NCBI GenBank assembly: GCA_023667165.1
Contig: JAMPAO010000066.1
Span: 1 to 15,141 of the forward strand
Direction: 5' to 3'
From: Ruminococcus sp.
GTDB lineage: Bacteria; Bacillota; Clostridia; Oscillospirales; Ruminococcaceae
DNA length: 15,141 nucleotides
Shown: positions 1 through 8,158 of the stretch, one piece after another
Numbering within the stretch: position 1 is the first letter of the stretch
Layout: the number at the start of each line of letters is the position of its first letter
Translations under genes and position numbers: made by a program
Notes under the pieces: generated by a model
Databases searched by the model: none
Told to the model about the DNA's origin: nothing
What the model saw: only the letters and a program-made list of their open reading frames with translations

Positions 1-47
1 CTTTTTTAATGAAATTCGGCGGGTTTTCGCTGTATTTTTTATACCGA

Positions 48-80
48 CTGCTGACAGCAGCGCATATTTTTTAAAATACT
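48..80 (+). promoter_or_regulatory. Candidate promoter with dyad symmetry over the -35 box
   Basis: A CTGACA hexamer (51-56, five of six matches to the -35 consensus) is followed after 18 bases by AATACT (75-80, four of six to the -10 consensus). It lies directly upstream of the dehydrogenase start at 104. The -35 box is embedded in a perfect interrupted palindrome, CTGCTG-A-CAGCAG (48-60), which could be an operator. Both are pattern matches only, and bases 1-47 hold nothing else I can support. Confidence 0.35.
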
Positions 81-103
81 TTACAGAAAGCGGGAAATGA
101 TTT

Positions 104-1045
104 ATGAGTAACAAGGTCACAATTATCGGCGCAGGCAGCGTCGGCTCCACGATTGCATACAACATGGTCGTATGCGGTATTGCCTCTGAGATCGTTATGG
201 TGGACATCAACGAGAACAAGGCTCTCGGAGAAGCAATGGATATCCGTCAGGGCGTTCCTTTCTGCTCTCCCGTATCCATTTATGCAGGTTCTTACGAGGA
301 CGCTGCCGGATCGGACGTGGTCATCCTTACATCCGGTCTTCCGAGAAAAGCCGGTCAGTCGCGTCTGGAGCTGGCGCAGGTAAATGTGGATATTACCAAG
401 TCGATCATCCCACAGATCGTTAAATATGCTCCCAATGCGGTCTATATCATCGTAAGCAATCCCATAGATATCCTTACATATCTTTTCCACAAAATTTCCG
501 GTCTGCCCTCCAACCAGATCATCGGTTCGGGTACTACTCTCGACACTGCCCGCCTGCGCAGCCGTCTTTCGGAAACGTTCAACATCAGCCAGCAAAACGT
601 GCATGCGTATGTTTTCGGCGAACACGGAGATTCCTCTTTCGTTCCCTGGTCACTGGCAAATATAGCAAATATTCCCATCAAGCAGTATATCGAATGTCTT
701 CCCGCGGATAAGCGCCCCGAGGTAAATTACGCGGATATCGAGGATTACACGAGAAAATCCGGCGCGAAGATCATCGCTAACAAGGGCGCTACGTTCTATG
801 CCATCGCCATTTCCGTATGCCATATCTGCAAGTGCCTGTTCAGCGGGATAGACACCACTCTTACCGTTTCCACAATGATGAACGGCGAATACGGTATAGA
901 CGACGTTTGCCTGAGCACGCTGTCCGTTGTGGGCAGAAAAGGGATCGAGAGCAGACTTATGGTTCCGCTCACCGATGAAGAGATCGGCAAGCTCAGACAC
1001 AGCGCCGACAGCCTTAAAGCCGTCATTAAGGATATTAAAATATAA
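104..1045 (+). CDS. mdh: Malate dehydrogenase of the LDH-like family (may be auto-annotated as L-lactate dehydrogenase)
   Basis: A 313-residue cytosolic NAD-dependent 2-hydroxyacid dehydrogenase, full length for the LDH/MDH superfamily. The Rossmann glycine motif GAGSVG is at residues 9-14, and Asp34 at the end of the second strand favours NADH over NADPH. The catalytic set is present: Asn119, Asp147, Arg150 and His174 (GEHGDSS) align with LDH Asn140, Asp168, Arg171 and His195. The substrate loop reads LPRKAGQSR, so Arg81 occupies position 102, where lactate dehydrogenases have Gln and malate dehydrogenases have Arg. I therefore predict oxaloacetate/malate as substrate. Fumarase follows 110 bases downstream, which fits the reductive branch to succinate. 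The start at 104 follows a weak GCGGGAAA-type ribosome binding site. Lactate activity cannot be excluded without an assay; the superfamily assignment itself is secure. Confidence 0.9.
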   Translation: MSNKVTIIGAGSVGSTIAYNMVVCGIASEIVMVDINENKALGEAMDIRQGVPFCSPVSIYAGSYEDAAGSDVVILTSGLPRKAGQSRLELAQVNVDITKSIIPQIVKYAPNAVYIIVSNPIDILTYLFHKISGLPSNQIIGSGTTLDTARLRSRLSETFNISQQNVHAYVFGEHGDSSFVPWSLANIANIPIKQYIECLPADKRPEVNYADIEDYTRKSGAKIIANKGATFYAIAISVCHICKCLFSGIDTTLTVSTMMNGEYGIDDVCLSTLSVVGRKGIESRLMVPLTDEEIGKLRHSADSLKAVIKDIKI

Positions 1046-1048
1046 CAG

Positions 1049-1100
1049 CTTACGTTTCAATTTTCAACAGGCGGCAGAGTTTCTTCACTGCCGCCGTAAG
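1049..1100 (+). terminator. GC-rich hairpin between mdh and fumC
   Basis: GGCGGCAG (1070-1077) pairs perfectly with CTGCCGCC (1088-1095) around a 10-base loop. An outer CTTAC/GTAAG pair (1049-1053 with 1096-1100) could extend it across an asymmetric internal loop. No U-run follows, so it may be a leaky terminator, an attenuator or an mRNA-processing or stability element rather than a strong terminator. Confidence 0.45.
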
Positions 1101-1131
1101 TTGTGTACAGCGCTTAGTTTATGAATATACT
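1101..1131 (+). promoter_or_regulatory. Weak candidate promoter for fumC operon
   Basis: TTGTGT (1101-1106) and TATACT (1126-1131, five of six to the -10 consensus) are separated by 19 bases. Transcription would start close to the GGAG ribosome binding site at 1141-1144, leaving a very short leader, which weakens the case. It would allow fumC and the genes after it to be transcribed separately from mdh. Confidence 0.25.
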
Positions 1132-1155
1132 TATCAAAAAGGAGTACATATTTAC

Positions 1156-2532
1156 ATGGAATACCGTATTGAACATGATTCTATGGGCGAGGTAAAGGTC
1201 CCCGCAGATAAATACTGGGCGGCTCAGACAGAAAGAAGCCATGAAAATTTCCCGATAGGCGTGGGGATCGAAACCATGCCCAGAGAGATAACAAAGGCGT
1301 TCGGTTATCTTAAAAAAGCGGCGGCTATCGCCAATCACGCTCTGAAACCCGAAAAAATGACCGATGAAAAGCTGTCGGCAATTTCCGGTGCCTGCGACGA
1401 AGTGATAAGCGGAAGCCTCAACGATCACTTCCCTCTCGTTGTATGGCAGACCGGAAGCGGCACGCAGTCCAATATGAACGCAAACGAGGTCATTGCCAAC
1501 AGAGGAAACGAAATAGCGGGAAGCAAGCTGCTCCACCCAAACGACGATATAAATATGAGCCAGTCCTCAAACGATACTTTCCCCACAGCTATGCATATTT
1601 CGGCAGTCATTGCCATAGAGGACAAGGTCATTCCCGCTGTCGGCTCACTTATCGAAACCTTTAAGCGGCTTGAAAAGGAAAACGAGGGAATTGTCAAGAG
1701 CGGAAGGACTCATCTTCAGGACGCCACTCCCATAGCCTTTTCACAAGAGATAAGCGGCTGGCGTTCCTCCCTCGAAAAGGACAGGCGTCTGCTTGAGATC
1801 GCTCTTCCCGAGCTTAAGGAGCTGGCTCTCGGAGGAACTGCCGTAGGTACGGGTCTTAATACTCCCAAAGGCTTCGATGTCGAAGTAGCAAAGGCCGTTT
1901 CCGAGCTTACAGGCAAGGATTTCAAAACAGCGCCCAATAAATTCCACGCTCTTACAAGCAAGGACGAGATCGTTTTTGCGCACGGCGCTCTCAAGGCTCT
2001 CGCAGCCGATATGATGAAGATCGCCAACGATGTCAGATGGCTTGCCAGCGGTCCGAGGGACGGTCTGGGCGAGATAACCATCCCGGAAAACGAACCCGGA
2101 TCCTCCATTATGCCGGGCAAGGTCAATCCCACTCAGTGCGAACAGGTGACTATGGTTGCGGTTCAGGTAATGGGCAACGACGTCGCCGTGGGAATGGCTG
2201 CAAGCCAGGGCAATTTTGAGCTGAATGTGTTCATGCCCGTATGCGCTTACAATTTCCTGCAGTCGGCAAGGCTGCTTGCGGAATCCATTACATCATTTAA
2301 CAGCAACTGCGCTGTGGGAATAAAGGCAAACAAGGAGAAAATGCACCACAATCTTCACAACTCCCTTATGCTTGTCACCGCTCTTAACCCCTACATAGGC
2401 TATGAAAACGCGGCGAAAACGGCAAAGAAAGCGTATAAGGACAATATTTCCCTTAAAGAAGCCTGCACGGAGCTGGGCTTCCTCACTCCCGAAAAATTTG
2501 ACGAGGTGTTCCACCCCGAACAGATGATATAA
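1156..2532 (+). CDS. fumC: Fumarate hydratase, class II (fumarase C)
   Basis: A 458-residue soluble, iron-free fumarase that interconverts malate and fumarate. It belongs to the aspartase/fumarase superfamily and has the usual length of about 460 residues. The family signature GSSIMPGKVN is at residues 315-324, containing the mobile-loop serine that acts as catalytic base. The second active-site segment SGRTHLQDATPI contains His186, equivalent to His188 of the E. coli enzyme. The substrate-binding segment TGSGTQSNMNANEV is also intact. Because the class II enzyme carries no Fe-S cluster, it is told apart easily from class I fumarases. Aspartase is the main alternative but the N-terminal and QSNMNANEV context favours fumarase. 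GGAG (1141-1144) sits 11 bases before the ATG. Its neighbours place it in the malate-to-fumarate step feeding the fumarate reductase encoded at 9007-11299. Confidence 0.95.
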   Translation: MEYRIEHDSMGEVKVPADKYWAAQTERSHENFPIGVGIETMPREITKAFGYLKKAAAIANHALKPEKMTDEKLSAISGACDEVISGSLNDHFPLVVWQTGSGTQSNMNANEVIANRGNEIAGSKLLHPNDDINMSQSSNDTFPTAMHISAVIAIEDKVIPAVGSLIETFKRLEKENEGIVKSGRTHLQDATPIAFSQEISGWRSSLEKDRRLLEIALPELKELALGGTAVGTGLNTPKGFDVEVAKAVSELTGKDFKTAPNKFHALTSKDEIVFAHGALKALAADMMKIANDVRWLASGPRDGLGEITIPENEPGSSIMPGKVNPTQCEQVTMVAVQVMGNDVAVGMAASQGNFELNVFMPVCAYNFLQSARLLAESITSFNSNCAVGIKANKEKMHHNLHNSLMLVTALNPYIGYENAAKTAKKAYKDNISLKEACTELGFLTPEKFDEVFHPEQMI

Positions 2533-2554
2533 AATTTCAGAAAGGATAAAAGCT

Positions 2555-3337
2555 ATGATTTACAGTTATTATCCGGGCTGTACTCTGAAAAACAAGGCAA
2601 AGGATCTTGACAGATACGCCCGTCTGTCCGCGCAGGCGTTGGGTATAACGCTTGAGGAAATTGAAAACTGGCAGTGCTGCGGCGGCGTTTATCCCATGGC
2701 AAAGGACGAGATCGCCACAAAGCTCTCATCGGTAAGGGCGCTTGCGGACGCCAAGGCTCACGGAAGAGAGCTGATCACTCTCTGCTCCGCCTGTCATAAC
2801 GTTCTCAAACAGGTGAACAACGATATGAAAAACGACGAGGATATCCGCACAAGAGCCAACAATTACTTGAAGCTCGACGAGGACTACTGCGGCGAAACAA
2901 AGGTCGTGCATTTCCTTGAAGTGCTTAGGGATACGGTAGGATTCGATACCCTTAAGGAAAAGGTGACAAATCCCCTTACGGGAAAAAAGATCGCCGCTTA
3001 TTACGGCTGCCTGCTGCTGCGCCCCGGAAAAGTAATGGAGATGGATAATCCCGAAAATCCAAAGATAATGGAGGACTTCATCCGAGCCATCGGAGCGGAG
3101 CCTGTTATATATCCCATGAGAAACGAATGCTGCGGCGGATATCTGGCGCTTGAGGACAAGGACGCTGCGGCAAAGCGCAGAAACGCCGTTGCCGAAAGCG
3201 CAGACGGCTTTGAGGCGCAGATGATGGTCACCGCCTGTCCCCTTTGTATGTACAATATGAAGAAAAACGACAGCGGCGTTCCGGTTTACTATTTCACAGA
3301 GCTTCTTGCAGAGGCTCTCGGCGTTAAGGATCAGTAA
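2555..3337 (+). CDS. hdrB: Heterodisulfide reductase subunit B-like protein (two CCG domains)
   Basis: A 260-residue soluble iron-sulfur protein of the HdrB family. It carries two intact CCG cysteine motifs: Cys9, Cys41-Cys42, Cys77 and Cys80 (C-X31-CC-X34-CXXC), then Cys152, Cys192-Cys193, Cys228 and Cys231 (C-X39-CC-X34-CXXC). In methanogen HdrB these bind the two noncubane [4Fe-4S] clusters that reduce a disulfide, so the protein appears competent for both clusters. It follows fumC by 22 bases, with AGAAAGGA upstream as ribosome binding site, and precedes hdrC and hdrA. In Flx-Hdr systems of sulfate reducers the terminal acceptor is the thiol protein DsrC; no DsrC-like gene is visible here. 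The fumarate reductase at the operon end lacks its own CCG domain, so HdrB may hand electrons to it. The acceptor is inferred. Confidence 0.88.
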   Translation: MIYSYYPGCTLKNKAKDLDRYARLSAQALGITLEEIENWQCCGGVYPMAKDEIATKLSSVRALADAKAHGRELITLCSACHNVLKQVNNDMKNDEDIRTRANNYLKLDEDYCGETKVVHFLEVLRDTVGFDTLKEKVTNPLTGKKIAAYYGCLLLRPGKVMEMDNPENPKIMEDFIRAIGAEPVIYPMRNECCGGYLALEDKDAAAKRRNAVAESADGFEAQMMVTACPLCMYNMKKNDSGVPVYYFTELLAEALGVKDQ

Positions 3338-3348
3338 GGAGGATCGGT

Positions 3349-3726
3349 ATGGATAAAAGAGAAGAGGTTCTGCGCATAAGCGGTGTAGACGTCCGCAAAT
3401 GTATGCGCTGCGGCAAATGCTCCGGTACTTGTCCCTCCTACGACGAGATGGAATTTCACCCGCATCAGTTCGTATATATGGTAGAAACGGGCAATATCGA
3501 GCCGCTGCTCAAAAGCGAGTCCCTTTATAAATGTCTTTCCTGCTTTGCCTGCGTGGAAAGATGCCCAAGAGGCGTAGAGCCGGCAAGGGTAGTAGAGGCT
3601 GTAAGATTGGCTGCCGTAAGGCAGAAGGGTGGCAATCACCTCAACCCCAACAGAGTGCCGGAGCTGCTCGACGACGATACGCCTCAGCAGCTTCTTGTAA
3701 GCGCATTCCGCAAGTACAGTAAATAA
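3349..3726 (+). CDS. hdrC: Heterodisulfide reductase subunit C-like 4Fe-4S protein
   Basis: A 125-residue soluble dicluster ferredoxin-like subunit. Two complete CXXCXXCXXXC(P) motifs are visible: Cys18, 21, 24 and 28, and Cys62, 65, 68 and 72. This spacing and the short length match HdrC, which carries electrons from HdrA to the noncubane clusters of HdrB. There is no transmembrane segment, unlike the membrane HdrDE or DsrMK types, so the complex should be cytosolic. The ribosome binding site GGAGGA lies in the 11-base gap after hdrB. hdrA begins 15 bases after its stop, again behind a GGAGGA. Confidence 0.88.
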   Translation: MDKREEVLRISGVDVRKCMRCGKCSGTCPSYDEMEFHPHQFVYMVETGNIEPLLKSESLYKCLSCFACVERCPRGVEPARVVEAVRLAAVRQKGGNHLNPNRVPELLDDDTPQQLLVSAFRKYSK

Positions 3727-3741
3727 GGAGGAGAGAAAGCA

Positions 3742-5733
3742 ATGCAAAGAATAGGCGTATTTGTATGCCACTGCGGTACCAATATCGCAGCAACCGTTGA
3801 CGTCAAGGCTGTTGCAGAGGCAATGAAAAAAGAGCCGAGTGTGGTTTTCTCCGTTGATTATCAGTATATGTGTTCCGAAGTGGGTCAGACAATGATCCAG
3901 GACGCCATAAAAGAGCATAAGCTCACAGGAGTGGTCGTCTGCTCATGTTCTCCCCGTATGCACGAGGCAACTTTCAGAAAGGCTGCCGCTAAAGCGGGTC
4001 TTAACTCGTACATGGTGGAGATAGCCAATATAAGAGAACAGTGCTCGTGGATACATAAGGACATTATGACTGCCACCGAAAAGGCTATAATCCTTGCACG
4101 CACCGCCGTTGCAAAGGTTCAGCTCAACGCTCCCCTTACTGCGGGAGAAAGTCCCGTTACAAAGCGCGCGCTGGTCATCGGAGGCGGTATAGCCGGCATT
4201 CAGACGGCTCTCGACATTGCCGAGGCGGGATACGACGTTGATATCGTTGAGAAAAATCCCACTATCGGCGGAAAGATGACCCAGATAGACAAAACATTCC
4301 CCACCCTCGACTGCGCGTCCTGCATCCTTACACCTAAAATGGTGGACTGCGCACAAAGCGAGAAGATACATATCTATGCTTACAGCGAGGTCGAGGCGGT
4401 AAGCGGATTTGTGGGAAATTTTACCGTAAAGATCAAGAAAAAGGCACGCTATGTTGATACGACCAAATGCACAGGCTGCGGCTTGTGTACCGAGAAATGC
4501 CCTCAGAAAAAGGTCCCCAACGAATTCAATCTGGGCATGGATAACAGGCGCGCAATTTATATCCCATTTGCGCAAGCGATCCCAAAGGTTGCCACCATTG
4601 ACGCAGATTACTGCACCATGCTCAAAACGGGCAAATGCGGCGTATGCTCCAAGGTCTGCACGGCGGGAGCGATAGATTACAAGCAGCAGGACGAGATCAT
4701 TGAGGAAAAGTACGGCGCTATCGTTGCCGCTACGGGATATAATCCCATAAGCCTTGAGAATTTCGACGAATTCGCTTATTCGCAGTCAAAGGATGTTATC
4801 ACATCTCTTGAGTTTGAACGCCTTACCAATGCGGCGGGTCCTACAAGCGGTCAGCTTCTCCGTCCCTCCGACGGAACTCACCCTCACACTATCGTATTCG
4901 TTCAGTGCGTAGGCTCCCGAGATACCACAGGCTGCGGAAAGCAGTACTGCTCAAAGATATGCTGTATGTACACCGCAAAGCACGCTATGCTTACCCGTGA
5001 AAAATATCCCGACACCGATGTTTACGTATTCTATATCGACGTTCGTACTCCCGGAAAGAATTTCGACGAATTCTACCGCAGAGCCGTTGAGGAATACGGC
5101 GTTCACTATATTAAGGGAATGGTGGGCAAGGTCGCTCCCAGAGCCGACGGCAAGCTCATGGTCCAAGCGTCCGATCTTATCGCCAACGAGCAGCTTCATA
5201 TCGAGGCTGATATGGTAGTCCTTGCCGCCGCTATCGAGCCGGACAAGACTGCCCGTTCCATCGCCACAATGCTTACCGCAAGCATGGACACCAACGATTT
5301 CTTTACCGAGGCTCACCCGAAGCTCCGTCCCGTAGAAAGTCCCACGGCGGGCGTGTTCCTGTCGGGCGTATGCCAGGGGCCCAAGGATATCCCCGAAACC
5401 GTTTCCCAGGCAAGCGCTGCGGCTGCCAAGGTCATCGGACTGCTCAGCAAGGATAAGCTGACCTGCAATCCTTGCGTTGCTCACTCCGACGAGCTTATGT
5501 GCAACGGTTGCTCCGCCTGCGAAAAGGTTTGTCCTTACGGAGCTATCACATATTCCGACAAGGAATTCAGACAGCCTGACAGAACCGTTGCAATACGCCG
5601 CGTAGCGTCCGTAAACGAGGCTGTGTGCCAGGGCTGCGGAGCTTGTACGGTAGCCTGTCCGTCGGGAGCAATGGATCTTAAGGGATTCTCCAATAAACAA
5701 ATTATGGCGGAGGTAGATGCGATATGCAAGTAA
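3742..5733 (+). CDS. hdrA: Heterodisulfide reductase subunit A-like flavoprotein (bifurcating core)
   Basis: A 663-residue FAD and multi-Fe-S protein with the domain order of HdrA. The N-terminal segment carries Cys9 and Cys11 (FVCHCG). Next come a GGGIAG nucleotide-binding motif (147-152) in a thioredoxin-reductase-like FAD domain, the HdrA-specific cysteines Cys191, Cys194 and Cys203, and a ferredoxin insert with CTGCGLCTEKC (Cys243, 246, 249, 253) and CX7CXXCXXXC (Cys291, 299, 302, 306). The C-terminal ferredoxin domain has Cys587, 590, 593, 597 and Cys629, 632, 635, 639. In characterised Hdr complexes the HdrA flavin splits an electron pair, one electron to HdrC/HdrB and one to ferredoxin; that role is carried over here by homology. 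The length of about 650 residues is normal. The gene overlaps the next one by 10 bases, suggesting translational coupling and a fixed stoichiometry with the MvhD-like subunit. Confidence 0.92.
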   Translation: MQRIGVFVCHCGTNIAATVDVKAVAEAMKKEPSVVFSVDYQYMCSEVGQTMIQDAIKEHKLTGVVVCSCSPRMHEATFRKAAAKAGLNSYMVEIANIREQCSWIHKDIMTATEKAIILARTAVAKVQLNAPLTAGESPVTKRALVIGGGIAGIQTALDIAEAGYDVDIVEKNPTIGGKMTQIDKTFPTLDCASCILTPKMVDCAQSEKIHIYAYSEVEAVSGFVGNFTVKIKKKARYVDTTKCTGCGLCTEKCPQKKVPNEFNLGMDNRRAIYIPFAQAIPKVATIDADYCTMLKTGKCGVCSKVCTAGAIDYKQQDEIIEEKYGAIVAATGYNPISLENFDEFAYSQSKDVITSLEFERLTNAAGPTSGQLLRPSDGTHPHTIVFVQCVGSRDTTGCGKQYCSKICCMYTAKHAMLTREKYPDTDVYVFYIDVRTPGKNFDEFYRRAVEEYGVHYIKGMVGKVAPRADGKLMVQASDLIANEQLHIEADMVVLAAAIEPDKTARSIATMLTASMDTNDFFTEAHPKLRPVESPTAGVFLSGVCQGPKDIPETVSQASAAAAKVIGLLSKDKLTCNPCVAHSDELMCNGCSACEKVCPYGAITYSDKEFRQPDRTVAIRRVASVNEAVCQGCGACTVACPSGAMDLKGFSNKQIMAEVDAICK

Positions 5734-6170
5734 ACGAAAACAAGGAATTCAGACCAAAGATCGTTGCATTCTGCTGCAACTGGTGTTCCTATGCGGGCGC
5801 AGACCTTGCGGGAACAAACAGAGCAGGCTATCCCGCCGATGTAAAGATCATACGCGTACCCTGCTCGTGCAGAGTAAATCCCATGTTTATCCTAAGAGCG
5901 TTCCAGAGAGGCGCAGACGGCGTTATCATGTGCGGCTGCCACCCGGGAGACTGCCACTATACCTCAGGCAACTACTTTGCAAGAAGAAGAATGACCCTGC
6001 TGTTCTCCATGCTTGATTTTATGGGCATAGAAAAAGAACGCACCCGCGTTGAATGGGTATCCGCCGCCGAGGGCGCAAAGTTTGCCGCTACTATGAATGA
6101 GTTCGTCGAAACTGTAAGAAAGCTCGGCGAAAACAAAAGATTGGAGGATCTCAGATGCAAGAAACAGTGA
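5724..6170 (+). CDS. mvhD: MvhD/FlxD-like [2Fe-2S] electron-transfer subunit
   Basis: A 148-residue protein of the MvhD (hydrogenase iron-sulfur subunit) family. Conserved cysteines are visible at Cys17, Cys18 and Cys21 (FCCNWC), Cys47 and Cys49 (PCSC), and Cys70, Cys72 and Cys77 (CGCHPGDC). In methanogens MvhD carries a [2Fe-2S] cluster and links the electron-input enzyme to HdrA. Here no [NiFe]-hydrogenase genes (mvhA/mvhG) are present, and the input module encoded next is NAD(P)H-linked, so the protein corresponds to FlxD. It starts inside hdrA (10-base overlap) and itself overlaps the next gene by 16 bases, the pattern expected for subunits made together. Family assignment is firm; the partner assignment follows from gene order. 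Confidence 0.88.
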   Translation: MQVNENKEFRPKIVAFCCNWCSYAGADLAGTNRAGYPADVKIIRVPCSCRVNPMFILRAFQRGADGVIMCGCHPGDCHYTSGNYFARRRMTLLFSMLDFMGIEKERTRVEWVSAAEGAKFAATMNEFVETVRKLGENKRLEDLRCKKQ

Positions 6171-7132
6171 TCAAGCGCGCAAAGGAACTGCTTGCCGACG
6201 GTACGGTAACACGCGTCGTAGGCTGGAAATCCGGTGAGTTCGGCTATGATACCACTCCCGCTGTTTTCACATCGGCAGAGGAGCTTGACGCAGGCTTTGT
6301 CTATAACGACCTCTGCGCTCCCAACCTTTCAAAATATCTTATAAAAGAATCGCGCAAGGAGGGCAAGCTGCTTGTTTTCCTCAAACCCTGCGACACATAC
6401 AGCTTCAACCAGCTTATAAAGGAACACAGGATAATCCGTGAAAACGTATATATTATAGGCGTTGCCTGCACCGGCAAGGTAGACGCAGACACGGTTAAAG
6501 CCAAAGGAATAAGCGGTATCACGGGAATAGAGAGCGACGGAGAAACAGTTACCGTACACACCCTTTACGGCGATGAAACACTGCCTAAGACCGAAACTCT
6601 CGGCGACAAGTGCAGGACCTGCAAGAGCAAAAAGCACGTTATATTTGATGAAATGATCGGCGACGACGGAGAGGTAAACGGCGACGGAGCAAGATTTGAG
6701 CTTGTTGACAAGCTGGAAAGAATGACACCCGACCAGCGTTATGATTTCTGGAGGGGCGAGCTTTCCAAGTGCATACGCTGCAATGCCTGCCGCAACGTAT
6801 GCCCCGCCTGCTCCTGCGAAAACTGCGTTTTTGACAATCCCGCCTCCGGAATTGCACAGAAAGCCGCCGCGGACTCCTTTGAGGAGAATATGTTCCATCT
6901 TATCCGCTCATTCCACGTTGCGGGAAGATGCACCGACTGCGGCGAGTGTACAAGAGTCTGTCCTCAGAACATTCCCCTGCACCTTATCAACCGCAAGTAC
7001 ATCAAGGATATCAACGAATTTTACGGCGATTATCAGGCAGGAGCCGATCTTGAAACAAGACCGCCTCTCAACGCCTACACCTTTGATGACTGCGAACCCA
7101 ATATAGTATATAAAAGAGGAGGTAACGAATAA
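6155..7132 (+). CDS. 4Fe-4S dicluster subunit of the Flx (NADH:Hdr) module, FrhB-like N-terminus
   Basis: A 325-residue soluble iron-sulfur protein. The N-terminal ~180 residues contain segments such as LVFLKPCDTYSF and DKCRTCKSKK, reminiscent of the coenzyme F420 hydrogenase/dehydrogenase beta-subunit fold. The C-terminal part has a cysteine-rich first cluster motif (Cys206, 209, 212, 216, then extra Cys219, 221 and 224) and a second motif at Cys259, 262, 265 and 269. In Flx-Hdr loci two such dicluster proteins (FlxB and FlxC) wire the NAD(P)H-binding FlxA to the MvhD-like FlxD. I cannot say from sequence alone which letter this is, so no symbol is given. A clear GGAGG (6143-6147) precedes the ATG. 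Its stop overlaps the next start in a TAATG arrangement. Confidence 0.8.
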   Translation: MQETVIKRAKELLADGTVTRVVGWKSGEFGYDTTPAVFTSAEELDAGFVYNDLCAPNLSKYLIKESRKEGKLLVFLKPCDTYSFNQLIKEHRIIRENVYIIGVACTGKVDADTVKAKGISGITGIESDGETVTVHTLYGDETLPKTETLGDKCRTCKSKKHVIFDEMIGDDGEVNGDGARFELVDKLERMTPDQRYDFWRGELSKCIRCNACRNVCPACSCENCVFDNPASGIAQKAAADSFEENMFHLIRSFHVAGRCTDCGECTRVCPQNIPLHLINRKYIKDINEFYGDYQAGADLETRPPLNAYTFDDCEPNIVYKRGGNE

Positions 7133-8151
7133 TGTTCAAGCTTCCTATTGATAAATTGGACGCCTTTTTTGCGGCTGTATCGTCGGACAGGACGCTCTAT
7201 ATCCCCGCAGACGGCGAGGACGGCAGGGCAAGCTACAAAAAATGGTCCGAGGGCATGACCTTGAGCAAGGCTCTCAACACCGTGAGAAGCGCCAAGGATT
7301 TCTTCTTTCCCCAGACTACCAACCTTTGCGACTTCAATATGAACGGTCAGAATATCGAGATCATCGACAACAGAACGGAAAGCGAGGATTTCGTTGTATT
7401 CGGCGTACGTGCCTGCGACGCGCGGAGCTTTGCTATCCTTGACAAGGTATTCCTTGCCGATCCCGTCGATTCGTATTACGCTACGCGGCGGGAGCACGGT
7501 ACTGTTATTACGATGGCGTGCACACGTCCCGAGGAAAACTGCTTTTGCGGAGTTTTCGGCATTGACGCCGCTTCTCCCGAAGGCGACGCCGCCTGCTGGA
7601 TGACGGATGACGCTCTCTACATCAACGCAAACACCGAAAAGGGAGAAAAATTCATCGGATCCGTAAGGTCTATGCTTGAGGAATGCGGCAGCGAGGCTGT
7701 TGACGGTCAGAAAGCAAAGACAAAGGAAATTCTCGAAAAGCTCCCCTTTGCAGGACTCAGCACCGATTATTTCAGAAAAAATACCCTCCTGGACATCTTC
7801 GGTTCGGAACACTGGAAAAAGCTTTCCGAAGCATGTCTTGGCTGCGGAACCTGTACTTTCGTATGTCCTACCTGTCAGTGCTACGATATCAAGGACTATG
7901 ACACGGGTCACGGAATAAAGCGTTACCGCACATGGGATAGCTGTATGTATTCCGACTTTACCAAAATGGCTCACGGAAACTCCAGAAATTCCCAGGTAGA
8001 GCGTTTCAGACAAAGATTTATGCACAAGCTCGTATATTTTCCGGATAACAACAACGGTGAGTTCGGCTGCGTAGGATGCGGACGCTGTCTTTCAAGATGC
8101 CCCATCTCCATGAACATCGTCAAGGTTATCAAAACTTTCGGAGAGGAGTAA
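7132..8151 (+). CDS. 4Fe-4S dicluster subunit, sulfhydrogenase-beta/AsrA-like (Flx module)
   Basis: A 339-residue iron-sulfur protein resembling the beta subunit of archaeal sulfhydrogenase and anaerobic sulfite reductase subunit A. Typical features are GVRACDARSF around residues 86-95, a central ACTRPEENCFCG cysteine segment, and a C-terminal dicluster domain with Cys235, 238, 241, 245 and Cys313, 316, 319, 323. Members of this family pass electrons between an FAD/NAD(P)H-binding gamma-type subunit and a second enzyme; the gamma-type partner is encoded 7 bases downstream. It shares the same general plan as the preceding 325-residue protein, so the two are likely distant paralogues, FlxB and FlxC in one order or the other. 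No sulfite reductase or hydrogenase catalytic subunit is visible, which argues against Asr or sulfhydrogenase function here. Confidence 0.82.
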   Translation: MFKLPIDKLDAFFAAVSSDRTLYIPADGEDGRASYKKWSEGMTLSKALNTVRSAKDFFFPQTTNLCDFNMNGQNIEIIDNRTESEDFVVFGVRACDARSFAILDKVFLADPVDSYYATRREHGTVITMACTRPEENCFCGVFGIDAASPEGDAACWMTDDALYINANTEKGEKFIGSVRSMLEECGSEAVDGQKAKTKEILEKLPFAGLSTDYFRKNTLLDIFGSEHWKKLSEACLGCGTCTFVCPTCQCYDIKDYDTGHGIKRYRTWDSCMYSDFTKMAHGNSRNSQVERFRQRFMHKLVYFPDNNNGEFGCVGCGRCLSRCPISMNIVKVIKTFGEE

Positions 8152-8158
8152 TAGACTA

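Noticed and set aside
3331..3918. 195-codon - strand open frame
   Set aside because: Antisense to hdrC and the start of hdrA, both secure by cysteine motifs and ribosome binding sites.
7075..8025. Long open frame (316 codons) on the - strand
   Set aside because: It lies opposite the well-supported 7132-8151 dicluster gene, has no recognisable domain and no ribosome binding site; antisense openness is a by-product of codon use.
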